NCBI GenBank assembly: GCA_013177895.1
Contig: JABLXV010000025.1
Location: forward strand, 1 to 42,911
Length of the DNA stretch: 42,911 bases
Source: Brevinematales bacterium
GTDB lineage: Bacteria > Spirochaetota > Brevinematia > Brevinematales > GWF1-51-8
Direction: 5' to 3'
Part shown: positions 25,264-34,695 of the stretch, one piece after another
How the letters are laid out: every line of letters starts with the position of its first letter
Position numbering within the stretch: the first letter of the stretch is position 1
Notes under the pieces: generated by a model
Databases searched by the model: none
What the model was told of the DNA's origin: nothing
Seen by the model: the letters and a program-made list of their open reading frames with translations, nothing else
Position numbers and translations under genes: made by a program

Positions 25264-26196
25264 TTATAAAATAGTAGCTTCAATTCGATTAATGAGTTTT
25301 TCTCTTAAATCTTCAGCGTTTTTCCACACTATATGATTATAATGATTAGTATCAAAATGACAATTATTTATCTCATCTTCTCTAACAGTAAATATTACTT
25401 CCTTTCCTAATCCCTTTGCATATCCGGCTTCAAAGTAGACGCCTTGTCTTTGACCAGTAACATCTGCAATAATGAATAAGCATTTTTTTATCGAAGCTAT
25501 AATAAAATCATCAATTTTATCATTATAGTGTTCTTGGTCAACCCTTATCGGTTTATAACCAGTTGTTTCTAATGATCCACAAATTCCGATGTTATACGCA
25601 TCACTAAGAGATTTATAATTTCCATTATCTTCTGAACAAAACCACATTGCAACAAATACGTCTCTGGATTTATTTATACGATATTTCAATTCATTAATTT
25701 TTTCCCATCCCTTGATTGTAAGCCTGCACTGAGATAGATTTTCACTATGTAAAAAGTCAATATAACCAGAATCTTGAAGGTTTAAAAGCAGGAATGTAAA
25801 TTCAGAAAATGATGTAAGAAAAAAGATCGAATAATCATTTTGTGTATAGAATTTAATTCTTTGCTCAGCAGAATTAACATTCTGATAAATATATAAAAGT
25901 ATATCTTCCTGTTTCTCAATTGGGTCAGGTTTCATTGGAACATTATTTATAAATTCGTTGACTTGCCTCTGTTCTTGAAGAAATATTCCAGCACTATTTT
26001 GAAGACTCGCATTTCGGAGTATGCCAGAAAGATACCATGATTTTTCTTTACTTGTTTCTCTGAGATATCTAGCAATATTTATATAAGTTCTAAAAACACC
26101 ACATACAGGACACGTGATTTTAATTATTTCTGGTTCCCCGAGTTGAATTGTCTCTATCGTACACTCCTTCTCACACACAGGGCAGGTTTGTGACAT
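25264..26196 (-). CDS. Zinc ribbon / winged helix / deoxyribosyltransferase-like protein, possible defence effector
   Basis: This 310-residue gene is distinctly AT-rich compared with its neighbours. Residues 1-35 form a zinc ribbon (CPVC at 5-8, CPVC at 29-32). Residues 125-172 look like a winged helix (LQDSGYIDFLHSE, RLTIKGWEKINEL). Residues 179-300 resemble the nucleoside 2-deoxyribosyltransferase/TIR-like fold: VFVAMWF, YKPIRVDQEHYNDKIDDFIIASIKKC, LFIIADVTGQRQGVYFEAGYAKGLGKEVIF. E256 in FEAGYA is in the position of the family nucleophile. Such domains in defence proteins attack nucleotides such as NAD or nucleosides. It lies downstream of nfnB, on the same strand, with AAGGGG before its ATG. 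Composition suggests recent transfer. Function is inferred. Confidence 0.7.
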   Translation of the reverse strand: MSQTCPVCEKECTIETIQLGEPEIIKITCPVCGVFRTYINIARYLRETSKEKSWYLSGILRNASLQNSAGIFLQEQRQVNEFINNVPMKPDPIEKQEDILLYIYQNVNSAEQRIKFYTQNDYSIFFLTSFSEFTFLLLNLQDSGYIDFLHSENLSQCRLTIKGWEKINELKYRINKSRDVFVAMWFCSEDNGNYKSLSDAYNIGICGSLETTGYKPIRVDQEHYNDKIDDFIIASIKKCLFIIADVTGQRQGVYFEAGYAKGLGKEVIFTVREDEINNCHFDTNHYNHIVWKNAEDLREKLINRIEATIL

Positions 26197-26215
26197 AATG
26201 TTACCCCTTTTATAT

Positions 26216-26235
26216 CGGGGAGCCGAAGCTCCCCG
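26216..26235 (-). terminator. Strong TTCG hairpin after nfnB
   Basis: Eight-base perfect arms, CGGGGAGC and GCTCCCCG, close a TTCG tetraloop on the minus strand, 6 bp after the nfnB stop. There is no proper T run after it (ATATAAAA), so its strength as a terminator is uncertain. It may also stabilise the mRNA 3' end. Confidence 0.5.
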
Positions 26236-26241
26236 TATAAT

Positions 26242-27621
26242 CTATTTCTTCTTATTCCTGATATATTCGTCGATCGCCTTCGCGGCGGTACGCGCCGCGC
26301 CCATCGCGAGGATCACTGTCGCCGATCCGGACACCGCGTCCCCCCCGGCATAGACTCCCTCGCGGGTCGTCTTCCCGGTCGTCTCGTCGATAATCAGCGC
26401 CTTCCACTTGTTGATCTCGATACCCGGCGTCGTCTGGGATATCAACGGATTGGGGCTTGTCCCGATAGCGATCACCACCGTGTCGACCCCGATCTCGTAC
26501 TCGGAGCCCTTGACCGGCACGGGACGCCGTCTGCCGGAATCGTCCGGCTCGCCCAGTTCCATCCGAATGCACCGGATCGCGCGCACCCATCCCTTATCGT
26601 CGCCGAGGATTTCGGTGGGGTTGGTCAGCATATGGAACTCGATCCCCTCCTCCTGAGCGTGATGTACTTCCTCGACGCGGGCGGGGAGCTCCTTCTCCGA
26701 ACGGCGGTACACGATATAGGTCATCGCGCCGAGACGTTTCGCGGTACGCGCCGCGTCCATCGCGACATTCCCGCCGCCGACCACCGCGACCCGTTTCCCG
26801 ACACGTATCGGGGTGTCGAAACTGTCGTCGTACGCCCCCATCAGGTTGCTGCGCGTCAGAAACTCGTTCGCGGAATAAACCCCGTTCAAATCCTCGCCGG
26901 GGATATTCATAAACATCGGCAGCCCCGCGCCGCTCCCGATAAACACCGCCTCGAACCCTTCCTCGTTCATCAGCTGATCGATCGTAACCGTTCGCCCGAT
27001 GATCACATTGGTCTCGAATTTCACTCCGAGCGTCTTGAGGTTCTCGATCTCGTACTCCACTACCGTGTTCGGGAGACGAAATTCCGGGATACCGTAAACC
27101 AGCACCCCGCCGGTCTTATGCAGCGCCTCGAAAACAGTGATATCGTACCCGAGTTTCGCGAGGTCGCCCGCGCAGGTCAATCCCGCGGGGCCGCTCCCGA
27201 TTACCGCGACCTTATGCTGATTGGGCTTCGCCGGATCGGCGAGCTTGTACTTATTATCCCGTGTCCAGTCGCCGACAAACCGTTCGAGTTTCCCGATAGC
27301 GACCGCCTCGCCCTTCTTGCCGAGCACGCAAAGTTCCTCGCACTGGGTCTCCTGCGGGCAGACGCGTCCGCATACGGCGGGCAGCGCGCTGTCCTCGGCG
27401 ATCTTCCTCGACGCGAGATCGTACTCCTTGTTCCGCAGGTGCAGGATAAACTCCGGTATCTTGATAGCCACCGGGCATCCGTCCACACACGGGCGGGTCT
27501 TGCACTGGAGGCAGCGGCTCGCCTCCTCGATCATCTGCTCCTCGGTATATCCGAGGCATACTTCGTTGAAATTTTTATTTCTTTCATCGGGCGCCTGTTC
27601 CCCGATAGGCGTTCGTTTCAT
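26242..27621 (-). CDS. nfnB: NfnB: electron-bifurcating transhydrogenase large subunit (GltD-like)
   Basis: The 459-residue flavoprotein belongs to the glutamate synthase small-chain family. Two [4Fe-4S] motifs lie at the N-terminus (CLQCKTRPCVDGCP and CGRVCPQETQCEELC). An FAD site follows (VAVIGSGPAGLTCAGDLAKLG), then an NADPH site (VAVVGGGNVAMDAARTAKRLG) and the closing FAD motif GVYAGGDAVSGSATVILAMGAAR. On its own it could be read as a GltA-like subunit, but the adjacent upstream gene is NfnA, and the pair forms the NADH-dependent ferredoxin:NADP+ oxidoreductase. No large glutamate synthase subunit is present. The ATG at 27621 follows the nfnA stop with one base between them, so the genes are coupled. 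Confidence 0.88.
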   Translation of the reverse strand: MKRTPIGEQAPDERNKNFNEVCLGYTEEQMIEEASRCLQCKTRPCVDGCPVAIKIPEFILHLRNKEYDLASRKIAEDSALPAVCGRVCPQETQCEELCVLGKKGEAVAIGKLERFVGDWTRDNKYKLADPAKPNQHKVAVIGSGPAGLTCAGDLAKLGYDITVFEALHKTGGVLVYGIPEFRLPNTVVEYEIENLKTLGVKFETNVIIGRTVTIDQLMNEEGFEAVFIGSGAGLPMFMNIPGEDLNGVYSANEFLTRSNLMGAYDDSFDTPIRVGKRVAVVGGGNVAMDAARTAKRLGAMTYIVYRRSEKELPARVEEVHHAQEEGIEFHMLTNPTEILGDDKGWVRAIRCIRMELGEPDDSGRRRPVPVKGSEYEIGVDTVVIAIGTSPNPLISQTTPGIEINKWKALIIDETTGKTTREGVYAGGDAVSGSATVILAMGAARTAAKAIDEYIRNKKK

Positions 27622-27622
27622 G

Positions 27623-28522
27623 TTAACCAATTTTCGCCCCCTGTACGCCGCATCCGCCCGCGGGCCGGTGAGTCGCGCCTTCCGTAATTCGGAGCGCCTT
27701 CTTTCCCTCCTCGGTCTTGAACAGCGTCATTCTCCGCATCGCACCGTCGAAATCCACCAGATGCCCGTCAAACTCGGGGCCGTCCACACAGGTGAACTTC
27801 ACCTCCCCTCCGACATTGACACGGCATGCGCCGCACATCCCGGTGCCGTCCACCATAATCGTATTAAGACTCACGACAGTAGGGATATTCAGTTCCTTCG
27901 TGAGCTTCGCGGCAAACTTCATCATAATCATCGGGCCGATAATGACCGCGTGATCGTAGGACTTGCCCTGCTTCTCTACCAGGTCGCGCAGGAGATCGGT
28001 CACCAACCCGTGGAATCCGTAGGAACCGTCGTCGGTGCACACGTAAAGATTTTTCGCGGCCGCGCGCATTTCGTCCTCGAGTATGACGAGGTCTTTATTC
28101 CGCGCGCCGATAATCACGTCCGCGTCAACCCCGTTCTCCTTCAGCCACTTGACCTGGGGATACACCGGAGCGACGCCCACCCCGCCCCCGATAAAGATAA
28201 ATTTCTTCTTCTTCACCTCGTCGAGCGGCTCCTTCACAAAATCAGACGGATGCCCGAGGGGGCCTGTGAACGCGAAAAAGCTGTCGCCCTCACGGTAACC
28301 GGCCATCCGGCGCGTCGTATCCCCCACAGTCTGGAACACGATGGTAACCGAGCCGCGCTTTTTATCATAATCGCATATGGTTAACGGTATCCGCTCGCCC
28401 TTCTCGTCCGTAATCACGATCACGAACTGCCCGGGCAGGGACGCTTTCGCGACCCTCGGGGCTTCGACATCCATCAGGACGACCTGCGTTCCGAGCGTCT
28501 TTTTCTTTAATATTTTATACAT
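27623..28522 (-). CDS. nfnA: NfnA: electron-bifurcating transhydrogenase small subunit
   Basis: The 299-residue protein has an FAD-binding front half (SLPGQFVIVITDEKGERIPLTICDYD), an NAD-binding motif (FIFIGGGVGVAPVYPQVKWL) and a C-terminal [2Fe-2S] loop, GTGMCGACRVNVGGEVKFTCVDGPEFDGHLVDFD. This is the dihydroorotate-dehydrogenase electron-transfer/NfnA family. With NfnB it couples NADH and reduced ferredoxin oxidation to NADP+ reduction. The ATG at 28522 has GGAG 7 bases upstream. The leader 28523-28742 holds no gene that I can support. Confidence 0.88.
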   Translation of the reverse strand: MYKILKKKTLGTQVVLMDVEAPRVAKASLPGQFVIVITDEKGERIPLTICDYDKKRGSVTIVFQTVGDTTRRMAGYREGDSFFAFTGPLGHPSDFVKEPLDEVKKKKFIFIGGGVGVAPVYPQVKWLKENGVDADVIIGARNKDLVILEDEMRAAAKNLYVCTDDGSYGFHGLVTDLLRDLVEKQGKSYDHAVIIGPMIMMKFAAKLTKELNIPTVVSLNTIMVDGTGMCGACRVNVGGEVKFTCVDGPEFDGHLVDFDGAMRRMTLFKTEEGKKALRITEGATHRPAGGCGVQGAKIG

Positions 28523-28742
28523 ACCACTACTCCGTATAAGAATCGTTATCTGGCGTACCCGCTTAAAGATGCGGGACTATTTTTATCCCCGTATTTTATT
28601 GTTTACCCCGGGGAATTTCAAGTATTTTTTATTATATGCGCTGAAATTAGTCCGCATCCCGATTTATCGGATCAATAAAATAATGCTAAATGTAAATCAT
28701 GCTTCCCGTTTATGGAACCGCCCCTATCATGCCTGAGAAAAA

Positions 28743-28772
28743 TAAAAACAAAGCGGGGAGGGATTCCCCGCT
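28743..28772 (-). terminator. Rho-independent terminator of gdhA
   Basis: On the minus strand AGCGGGGAATCCCTCCCCGCT forms a GC-rich hairpin followed by TTGTTTTTATT, about 20 bp after the gdhA stop. It separates gdhA from the nfnAB operon. Confidence 0.85.
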
Positions 28773-28790
28773 CTGTTATCAATAAACCGG

Positions 28791-30146
<1,356 letters not shown>

Positions 30147-30183
30147 TTATTTAACGCTAGATTCCTCCTGAGGGATATGATAA

Positions 30184-30212
30184 ATAATCTATGAAGAGGC
30201 AAAAACAAGCAA
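30184..30212 (-). promoter_or_regulatory. Weak candidate promoter of gdhA
   Basis: On the minus strand TTGCTT (30212-30207) and GATTAT (30189-30184) are 17 bases apart, about 56 bp before the start codon. The same TTGCTT -35 occurs at the helicase promoter. Confidence 0.35.
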
Positions 30213-30439
30213 AGTTTGTCTTTTTGAGATGGGCGGTAAAACGATAGGGTGACCGGATAAATCTCCATTTGTGGGAACTCTTATTTTTATTTGAGTAAAC
30301 CAATAAAAAAATAGTCGTTATCCGTACATTCAGCTAAAAAAGCATACGTTAATTCATGCCAGCTGAAAATTCTAGTACAGAATCGGGAAAAACGCAAATT
30401 ATTACAGGTGTCCCGCCCAGTGCGGTTTAACCATAGCCG

Positions 30440-30466
30440 AAAAAGCCGGGGTAAACTATTTACCCC
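30440..30466 (-). terminator. Probable terminator of the PPDK-like gene
   Basis: On the minus strand GGGGTAAA-TAG-TTTACCCC forms a perfect 8-base stem 9 bp after the stop at 30475, followed by GGCTTTTTCGG. Confidence 0.6.
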
Positions 30467-30474
30467 CTTGCTAT

Positions 30475-33102
30475 TTAAACTTTCCTGTTCTGCGTGTAGC
30501 AGATGACCTGTTGTTTCTGCGTATTGGCATACAGCATGATATCCTTGATACCCTGAATATCATGGCTATCGATCACCCGGATGACGTTATCAAAATGCGC
30601 CGCCTCAGGCAGGAGAGTCGTGAGCTTGCTCGGAGTTCCTTCCAGTACCTCTTTATTCAGGATGGTATCCTCTTTATGCGGGTATGCCCCCATATACAGG
30701 ATATTGTAGTCCACCAGATCGTTGAAGAAATGCGTGCCGAGGGAAATATCCGGTATCAGGGTCTCGTTCATCTCGACGATTTCCACCAGAAACTCGATAT
30801 TACTGATCTCGGAGAACACGACCGGGACGCCCAATGCCGGGGTAGTCGTCCCCCATCGCCCGGGGCCTATCAGCATCACCTTCTTCTTTTTCTCAGAGGT
30901 TTCTTTCAGGTTCGCGATCTTCCCGATCGTATGCGCCAGCGTATATTTATCGCTGATCGATAGTTCCGAGTACTTCGCGGGCACGACGTAGATAATCCGG
31001 TCGACCGATTCGTTCCTGCTCTGTCCGATCACCGGCCCGCCCGTCTTCAGTATGATATTCTTCGGGTGGATATTGAACGCGATCTCCTTAATCGTACCGC
31101 CGTCTTTCCCCTGGAACGGGCGGCACTGGACGATGTTTATCTTCATCGTGTTCTCTTCGGACACGTTCGCGGTAAATTCCACGTCGACGGGGTAATTATA
31201 GGCGCTCTGGATAATACGGAGCATTTCCCGCATATCGGAGGTGAAGTTCGTTTTCTGCAGGAGTTCGTCGAACGTGATAATCCATGAGAACGCGTCCGAT
31301 TTCCCGTTATACTCCGCCTGCCGTTCCAGCTCATGGTCGCGGGAGGCGATGGTGTGGATCGGCAATTCGGGGCTCTTCTTTATCACCTCGCGGAAATCCA
31401 TCGACGCCAGACGGTTCGATTCCAGATCGAGCACGTCCACCTTCTTTTGCGAATACTTGCGTACTTCCTCGAGGCCGGACTCCGGTCTGCGGTCGGGTGC
31501 GTTCAACGCGACGATACGGGTATAATCGTCATCCGAACGCTCCACCGCGCGGGTGCCCATTCCGAACACCAGCCGCAGCACGCCCGAATTCGGGTCGATC
31601 GTGTTATTCCAGACGAACGGGTTGAACGAGTAGGCCACGCCGGACACGAAGGGATAGAATATATTGGTATGCATATCGCCCGACACGCGCTGTACGAGGA
31701 GCGACATCTGCTCGTCTTTTTCCAGCAGGCCGAACTTGGAACGGTACAGCAGAGCCTGCTCGCTCATCGTGCTAGCGAATATGTTTTTTATGGCGGTCAT
31801 CAGATCCTCGAGGCACTTTTCCCTCGGGCCGCGGTTCGGCAGGAATACGCTCTCGTACTTCCCGGAGAACGCGTTACCGAAGTTATCCTCGAGGAGACTG
31901 CTCGAACGGACGATAATCGGGGACTGCCCGAAATAGTCCAGCATATCCGAAAGCATTCTGACGATATAGTCGGGGAATTTCCCGCGATGGATCAGGCGGC
32001 GGGCATGCTCGGCGTGCTGGAGAAAATGGTCAAGGTCTTTCTGCTGTTCGCGCGCCCACCAGCACCCGTTCTGCACGAGGAACGTATAGAATATATCCGA
32101 TCCGATATAGAACGAATCGTGGATTTCAAGGACGTCCTTCCATTTGGAACTTTTTTTCTTGAGGATAGCGCGCGCGAGAAGCATACCGATCGATTTTCCG
32201 CCGATGAGGCCGGTGCCGATGATGCGTTTTCCGAGCGCGACGACGTCCTCGAGGGTCATATAATGCTTGATCAGCTCGAGAAGTTTCTCGTCGCGGGTGA
32301 CCGCCATACGGACGATACGCCCGAAGACCGCCGCCTCGCGTTCGAGACTGCGGACGCCCTGCTCCATATTGTCCAGCACGATCTGCCCCTCGCGGAACGT
32401 CCGGTTCCAGATGTCGTACTGACGGCTCGCGGATTCGGAACCGACTAACGGAGTCGGCGCGAGTATCTCCGCGTTCTGCGCGCTATTCGTCACCGGGATG
32501 AACTTTTCATCCTGCCACAGGTGGAGCATATGCATCGTCATCGAATATCGCTGCTGAACCTTGATCGGGTGAATATATATCTTTTCCTTATGGTGATAGA
32601 TATCGATGAATATCTGGGTCGTATCAACGATGGGGGAAGTCGCATAGGATGAGTGCTTGAATTTCTCGATCGCGAAATAGGCGATGGCCTCGATATCGAG
32701 CAGGAAGGGGCATGTCAGCATGAAGAAGTTCGCGAGCATCTGGTCGCTGAACCAGTCCACCGCGAGATCGGACAGGCAGTCGAACACGTAACACCCGCCG
32801 CGCCCCTGCTCCCGGATAACGCTATGCAATTCGAGAATAAACGCTTCGAACCCCTCCTCGGGGTTGAGGATGCAGATTCTCACGCCGGGTTGTTCCTTTA
32901 CCAGCGGAGGGTGTTTCGCGAAATGGAAATAAGTCAGGGATTGCCCGCGCTGGAGGGCGGTTTCGCAGAACGGGTCGACGAACAGACTGTAATCCTCTAT
33001 AGAATTGATATGCCAGACGACATTGTCGCCCGGTATCAGTTCCTTTATAATAAAATCAAGCCCCTTCAATCCGGTGCTGTATTGGCTCATATAAGAAGAC
33101 AT
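30475..33102 (-). CDS. KaiC-like domain plus PEP/pyruvate-binding (PPDK N-terminal) domain protein
   Basis: From the ATG at 33102 (GGAGGA upstream) the product is 875 residues. Residues 1-200 resemble a KaiC/RecA-type fold (YSTGLKGLDFIIKELIPGDNVVWH, GGCYVFDCLSDLAVDWFSDQMLANFF), although the Walker A is not clearly kept. Residues 300-680 are the ATP-grasp PEP/pyruvate-binding domain of PEP synthase and PPDK (GLIGGKSIGMLLARAIL, IVRSSSLLEDNFGNAFSGKYESVF, VQCRPFQ). The end carries LIGPGRWGTTTPALGVPVVFSEISN and GTHFFNDLVDYNILYM. The phosphohistidine swivelling domain and the PEP barrel of true PEP synthases are missing. Its reaction is therefore unknown. The frame is open to 33285, but that extension lacks a ribosome site. 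Confidence 0.75.
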   Translation of the reverse strand: MSSYMSQYSTGLKGLDFIIKELIPGDNVVWHINSIEDYSLFVDPFCETALQRGQSLTYFHFAKHPPLVKEQPGVRICILNPEEGFEAFILELHSVIREQGRGGCYVFDCLSDLAVDWFSDQMLANFFMLTCPFLLDIEAIAYFAIEKFKHSSYATSPIVDTTQIFIDIYHHKEKIYIHPIKVQQRYSMTMHMLHLWQDEKFIPVTNSAQNAEILAPTPLVGSESASRQYDIWNRTFREGQIVLDNMEQGVRSLEREAAVFGRIVRMAVTRDEKLLELIKHYMTLEDVVALGKRIIGTGLIGGKSIGMLLARAILKKKSSKWKDVLEIHDSFYIGSDIFYTFLVQNGCWWAREQQKDLDHFLQHAEHARRLIHRGKFPDYIVRMLSDMLDYFGQSPIIVRSSSLLEDNFGNAFSGKYESVFLPNRGPREKCLEDLMTAIKNIFASTMSEQALLYRSKFGLLEKDEQMSLLVQRVSGDMHTNIFYPFVSGVAYSFNPFVWNNTIDPNSGVLRLVFGMGTRAVERSDDDYTRIVALNAPDRRPESGLEEVRKYSQKKVDVLDLESNRLASMDFREVIKKSPELPIHTIASRDHELERQAEYNGKSDAFSWIITFDELLQKTNFTSDMREMLRIIQSAYNYPVDVEFTANVSEENTMKINIVQCRPFQGKDGGTIKEIAFNIHPKNIILKTGGPVIGQSRNESVDRIIYVVPAKYSELSISDKYTLAHTIGKIANLKETSEKKKKVMLIGPGRWGTTTPALGVPVVFSEISNIEFLVEIVEMNETLIPDISLGTHFFNDLVDYNILYMGAYPHKEDTILNKEVLEGTPSKLTTLLPEAAHFDNVIRVIDSHDIQGIKDIMLYANTQKQQVICYTQNRKV

Positions 33103-33347
33103 AGACGCTTCCTCCATCTTTGGAAATCGTGTATCAGTAAATTTTTTATCCCGCAAAATATAAACAGTTTGCTTATCTTTGCGCGAGCGGGTCAGAATAA
33201 TAGATTTTTCGAGAAACATTTTTCGGACAGCGTATTCGGCTCTTCCGTGGACGATATGAGGAATTTCAGAATATTCGGGATACACCTGCTCTGCGTCCTT
33301 CCATTCCCCTGTTTACCGATACCCCCGGGTCTCTCTATTCAATCTAT

Positions 33348-34685
33348 CTATTTTAAATCCGTTTCGTTATCGATGAACAAATCCTTGTCGATCTGTGCCT
33401 GCTCGGGCTTCTGGGCTTCTTCTATCACCACCGGAGGAATCTCTTTTACTTCCTCCACTTTCTCTTCCACGGTTTTTACAATTTCAGGATCGAGCACGGG
33501 ATTATACTGGGATTTTTCCTTCTTGGAGGTGATCTTTTCCTTGATCGCCCTGAGCCGTTCCAATATACTGTTGTCCTCAAGCACGTTTTCTATTGTACGG
33601 GAATCGTCGAATTCGAGGTTGACCGGGATAGGATAACGGACGATCTCCTTCTTCGAATTGATAAAAATATTCACCACCGGCTTCAGGGACTGGGGGAATC
33701 GGTAATCGATTACCTCGCCGACCTCGCCGGTATTGAGGACGACAAATCCGCCCTTCGTGAATATCTCCGATTCGGTCAGGTACTTCGGCATATCCTCGAC
33801 AAACGCCCTAGCCAGCCGGGGCGCGAACGATGTGCCGCTCTCCTTCTTGATAGTGGATAACGCGTACCAATACGGACGGGCGGGTTTGTACACACGCTCG
33901 GAGGTAATCGCGTCGAAATTATCCGCCAAACTCACGATCTGCGCGATCTCGCCGATCTGCTCGCCCCGCAGCCCGAACGGATACCCCTTCCCGATATACT
34001 TCTCATGGTGCAGGAGCACGACCTTCTGGATCAGGGTGCCGTAGCTCGACTGGGAACGGATCAGCTCGTATCCGTAGATCGGGTGTTTTTTCATAATCTC
34101 GAATTCATCACGGGTCAGATTGAACGGCTTATTCAGGATTTCCTTGGATATCATCTGTTTCCCGATATCGTGAAGAAGCGCGCCGATTCCGACGATCTTC
34201 AAACCCTTCTCGTTATAATTCATTTTTTTCGCGAACAGGATTGACAGGAGGCAGACGTTGATGGAATGGGTGTAGGTATAATCGTCATATTCCTTGAGCT
34301 CGAGCAGATTGAGCACAGTCCCCTCCGATGAGGAGATATTGTTGATGAAGCCGTCGACAACCTCGTTGACGCCCTTCTCGGGGATAATCGATTTCGAGGT
34401 GACCGCCTGCTCGATTTCACGCGATATATCGACCGATTTTTTTATCTGTTCGTCAGAAACCATCGGGTTCTTCGGGTCGCGTTTCTGAGAAATTTTTGAA
34501 CGGGTATAGAATACCTTCGATATCCCGCGGCTTTTCAGATCCTGAATAGCATCGTTGGTAAACGGACTACCGCCTTCCCCTACCTTCTCCCCGGCATAGG
34601 TATAAGCATCCCCTTTAAGAATAATACCGGGATAAAGGAATTTTACATAGAGTTCGACTTTAAATTCGTTTTTTTCATCAGGCAC
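33348..34685 (-). CDS. HD-GYP domain protein, likely c-di-GMP phosphodiesterase
   Basis: The 445-residue protein has an N-terminal region of about 130 residues, then an HD-GYP domain: HSINVCLLSILFAKKM, LLHDIGKQ (HD pair), KHPIYGYELI, LLHHEKYIGKGYPFGLRGEQI (HHE and GYP) and IVSLADNFDAITSERVYKPA. The metal-binding residues are intact, so cyclic di-GMP hydrolysis is likely. The tail from about 385 is low-complexity and charged (EEKVEEVKEIPPVVIEEAQKPEQAQ). The start is a GTG at 34685 with AGGA 8 bases upstream; no nearby in-frame ATG exists. It is 10 bp behind the TPR gene, so the two probably share a transcript. Confidence 0.85.
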   Translation of the reverse strand: MPDEKNEFKVELYVKFLYPGIILKGDAYTYAGEKVGEGGSPFTNDAIQDLKSRGISKVFYTRSKISQKRDPKNPMVSDEQIKKSVDISREIEQAVTSKSIIPEKGVNEVVDGFINNISSSEGTVLNLLELKEYDDYTYTHSINVCLLSILFAKKMNYNEKGLKIVGIGALLHDIGKQMISKEILNKPFNLTRDEFEIMKKHPIYGYELIRSQSSYGTLIQKVVLLHHEKYIGKGYPFGLRGEQIGEIAQIVSLADNFDAITSERVYKPARPYWYALSTIKKESGTSFAPRLARAFVEDMPKYLTESEIFTKGGFVVLNTGEVGEVIDYRFPQSLKPVVNIFINSKKEIVRYPIPVNLEFDDSRTIENVLEDNSILERLRAIKEKITSKKEKSQYNPVLDPEIVKTVEEKVEEVKEIPPVVIEEAQKPEQAQIDKDLFIDNETDLK

Positions 34686-34695
34686 TGCTTTTTTC

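Noticed and set aside
25127-26241. Direct repeats flanking the zinc-ribbon/deoxyribosyltransferase-like gene, as seen at the other two foreign modules
   Set aside because: I compared both flanks by eye and found no repeat of useful length; its neighbours are also not convergent.
26632-27687. Long plus-strand open frame opposite nfnB
   Set aside because: Antisense shadow of a gene with intact flavin and iron-sulfur motifs; no ribosome site or family resemblance.
33103-33285. In-frame upstream extension of the PPDK-like gene to an ATG at 33285
   Set aside because: No ribosome site there, while GGAGGA precedes the ATG at 33102; the extra residues do not resemble a domain.
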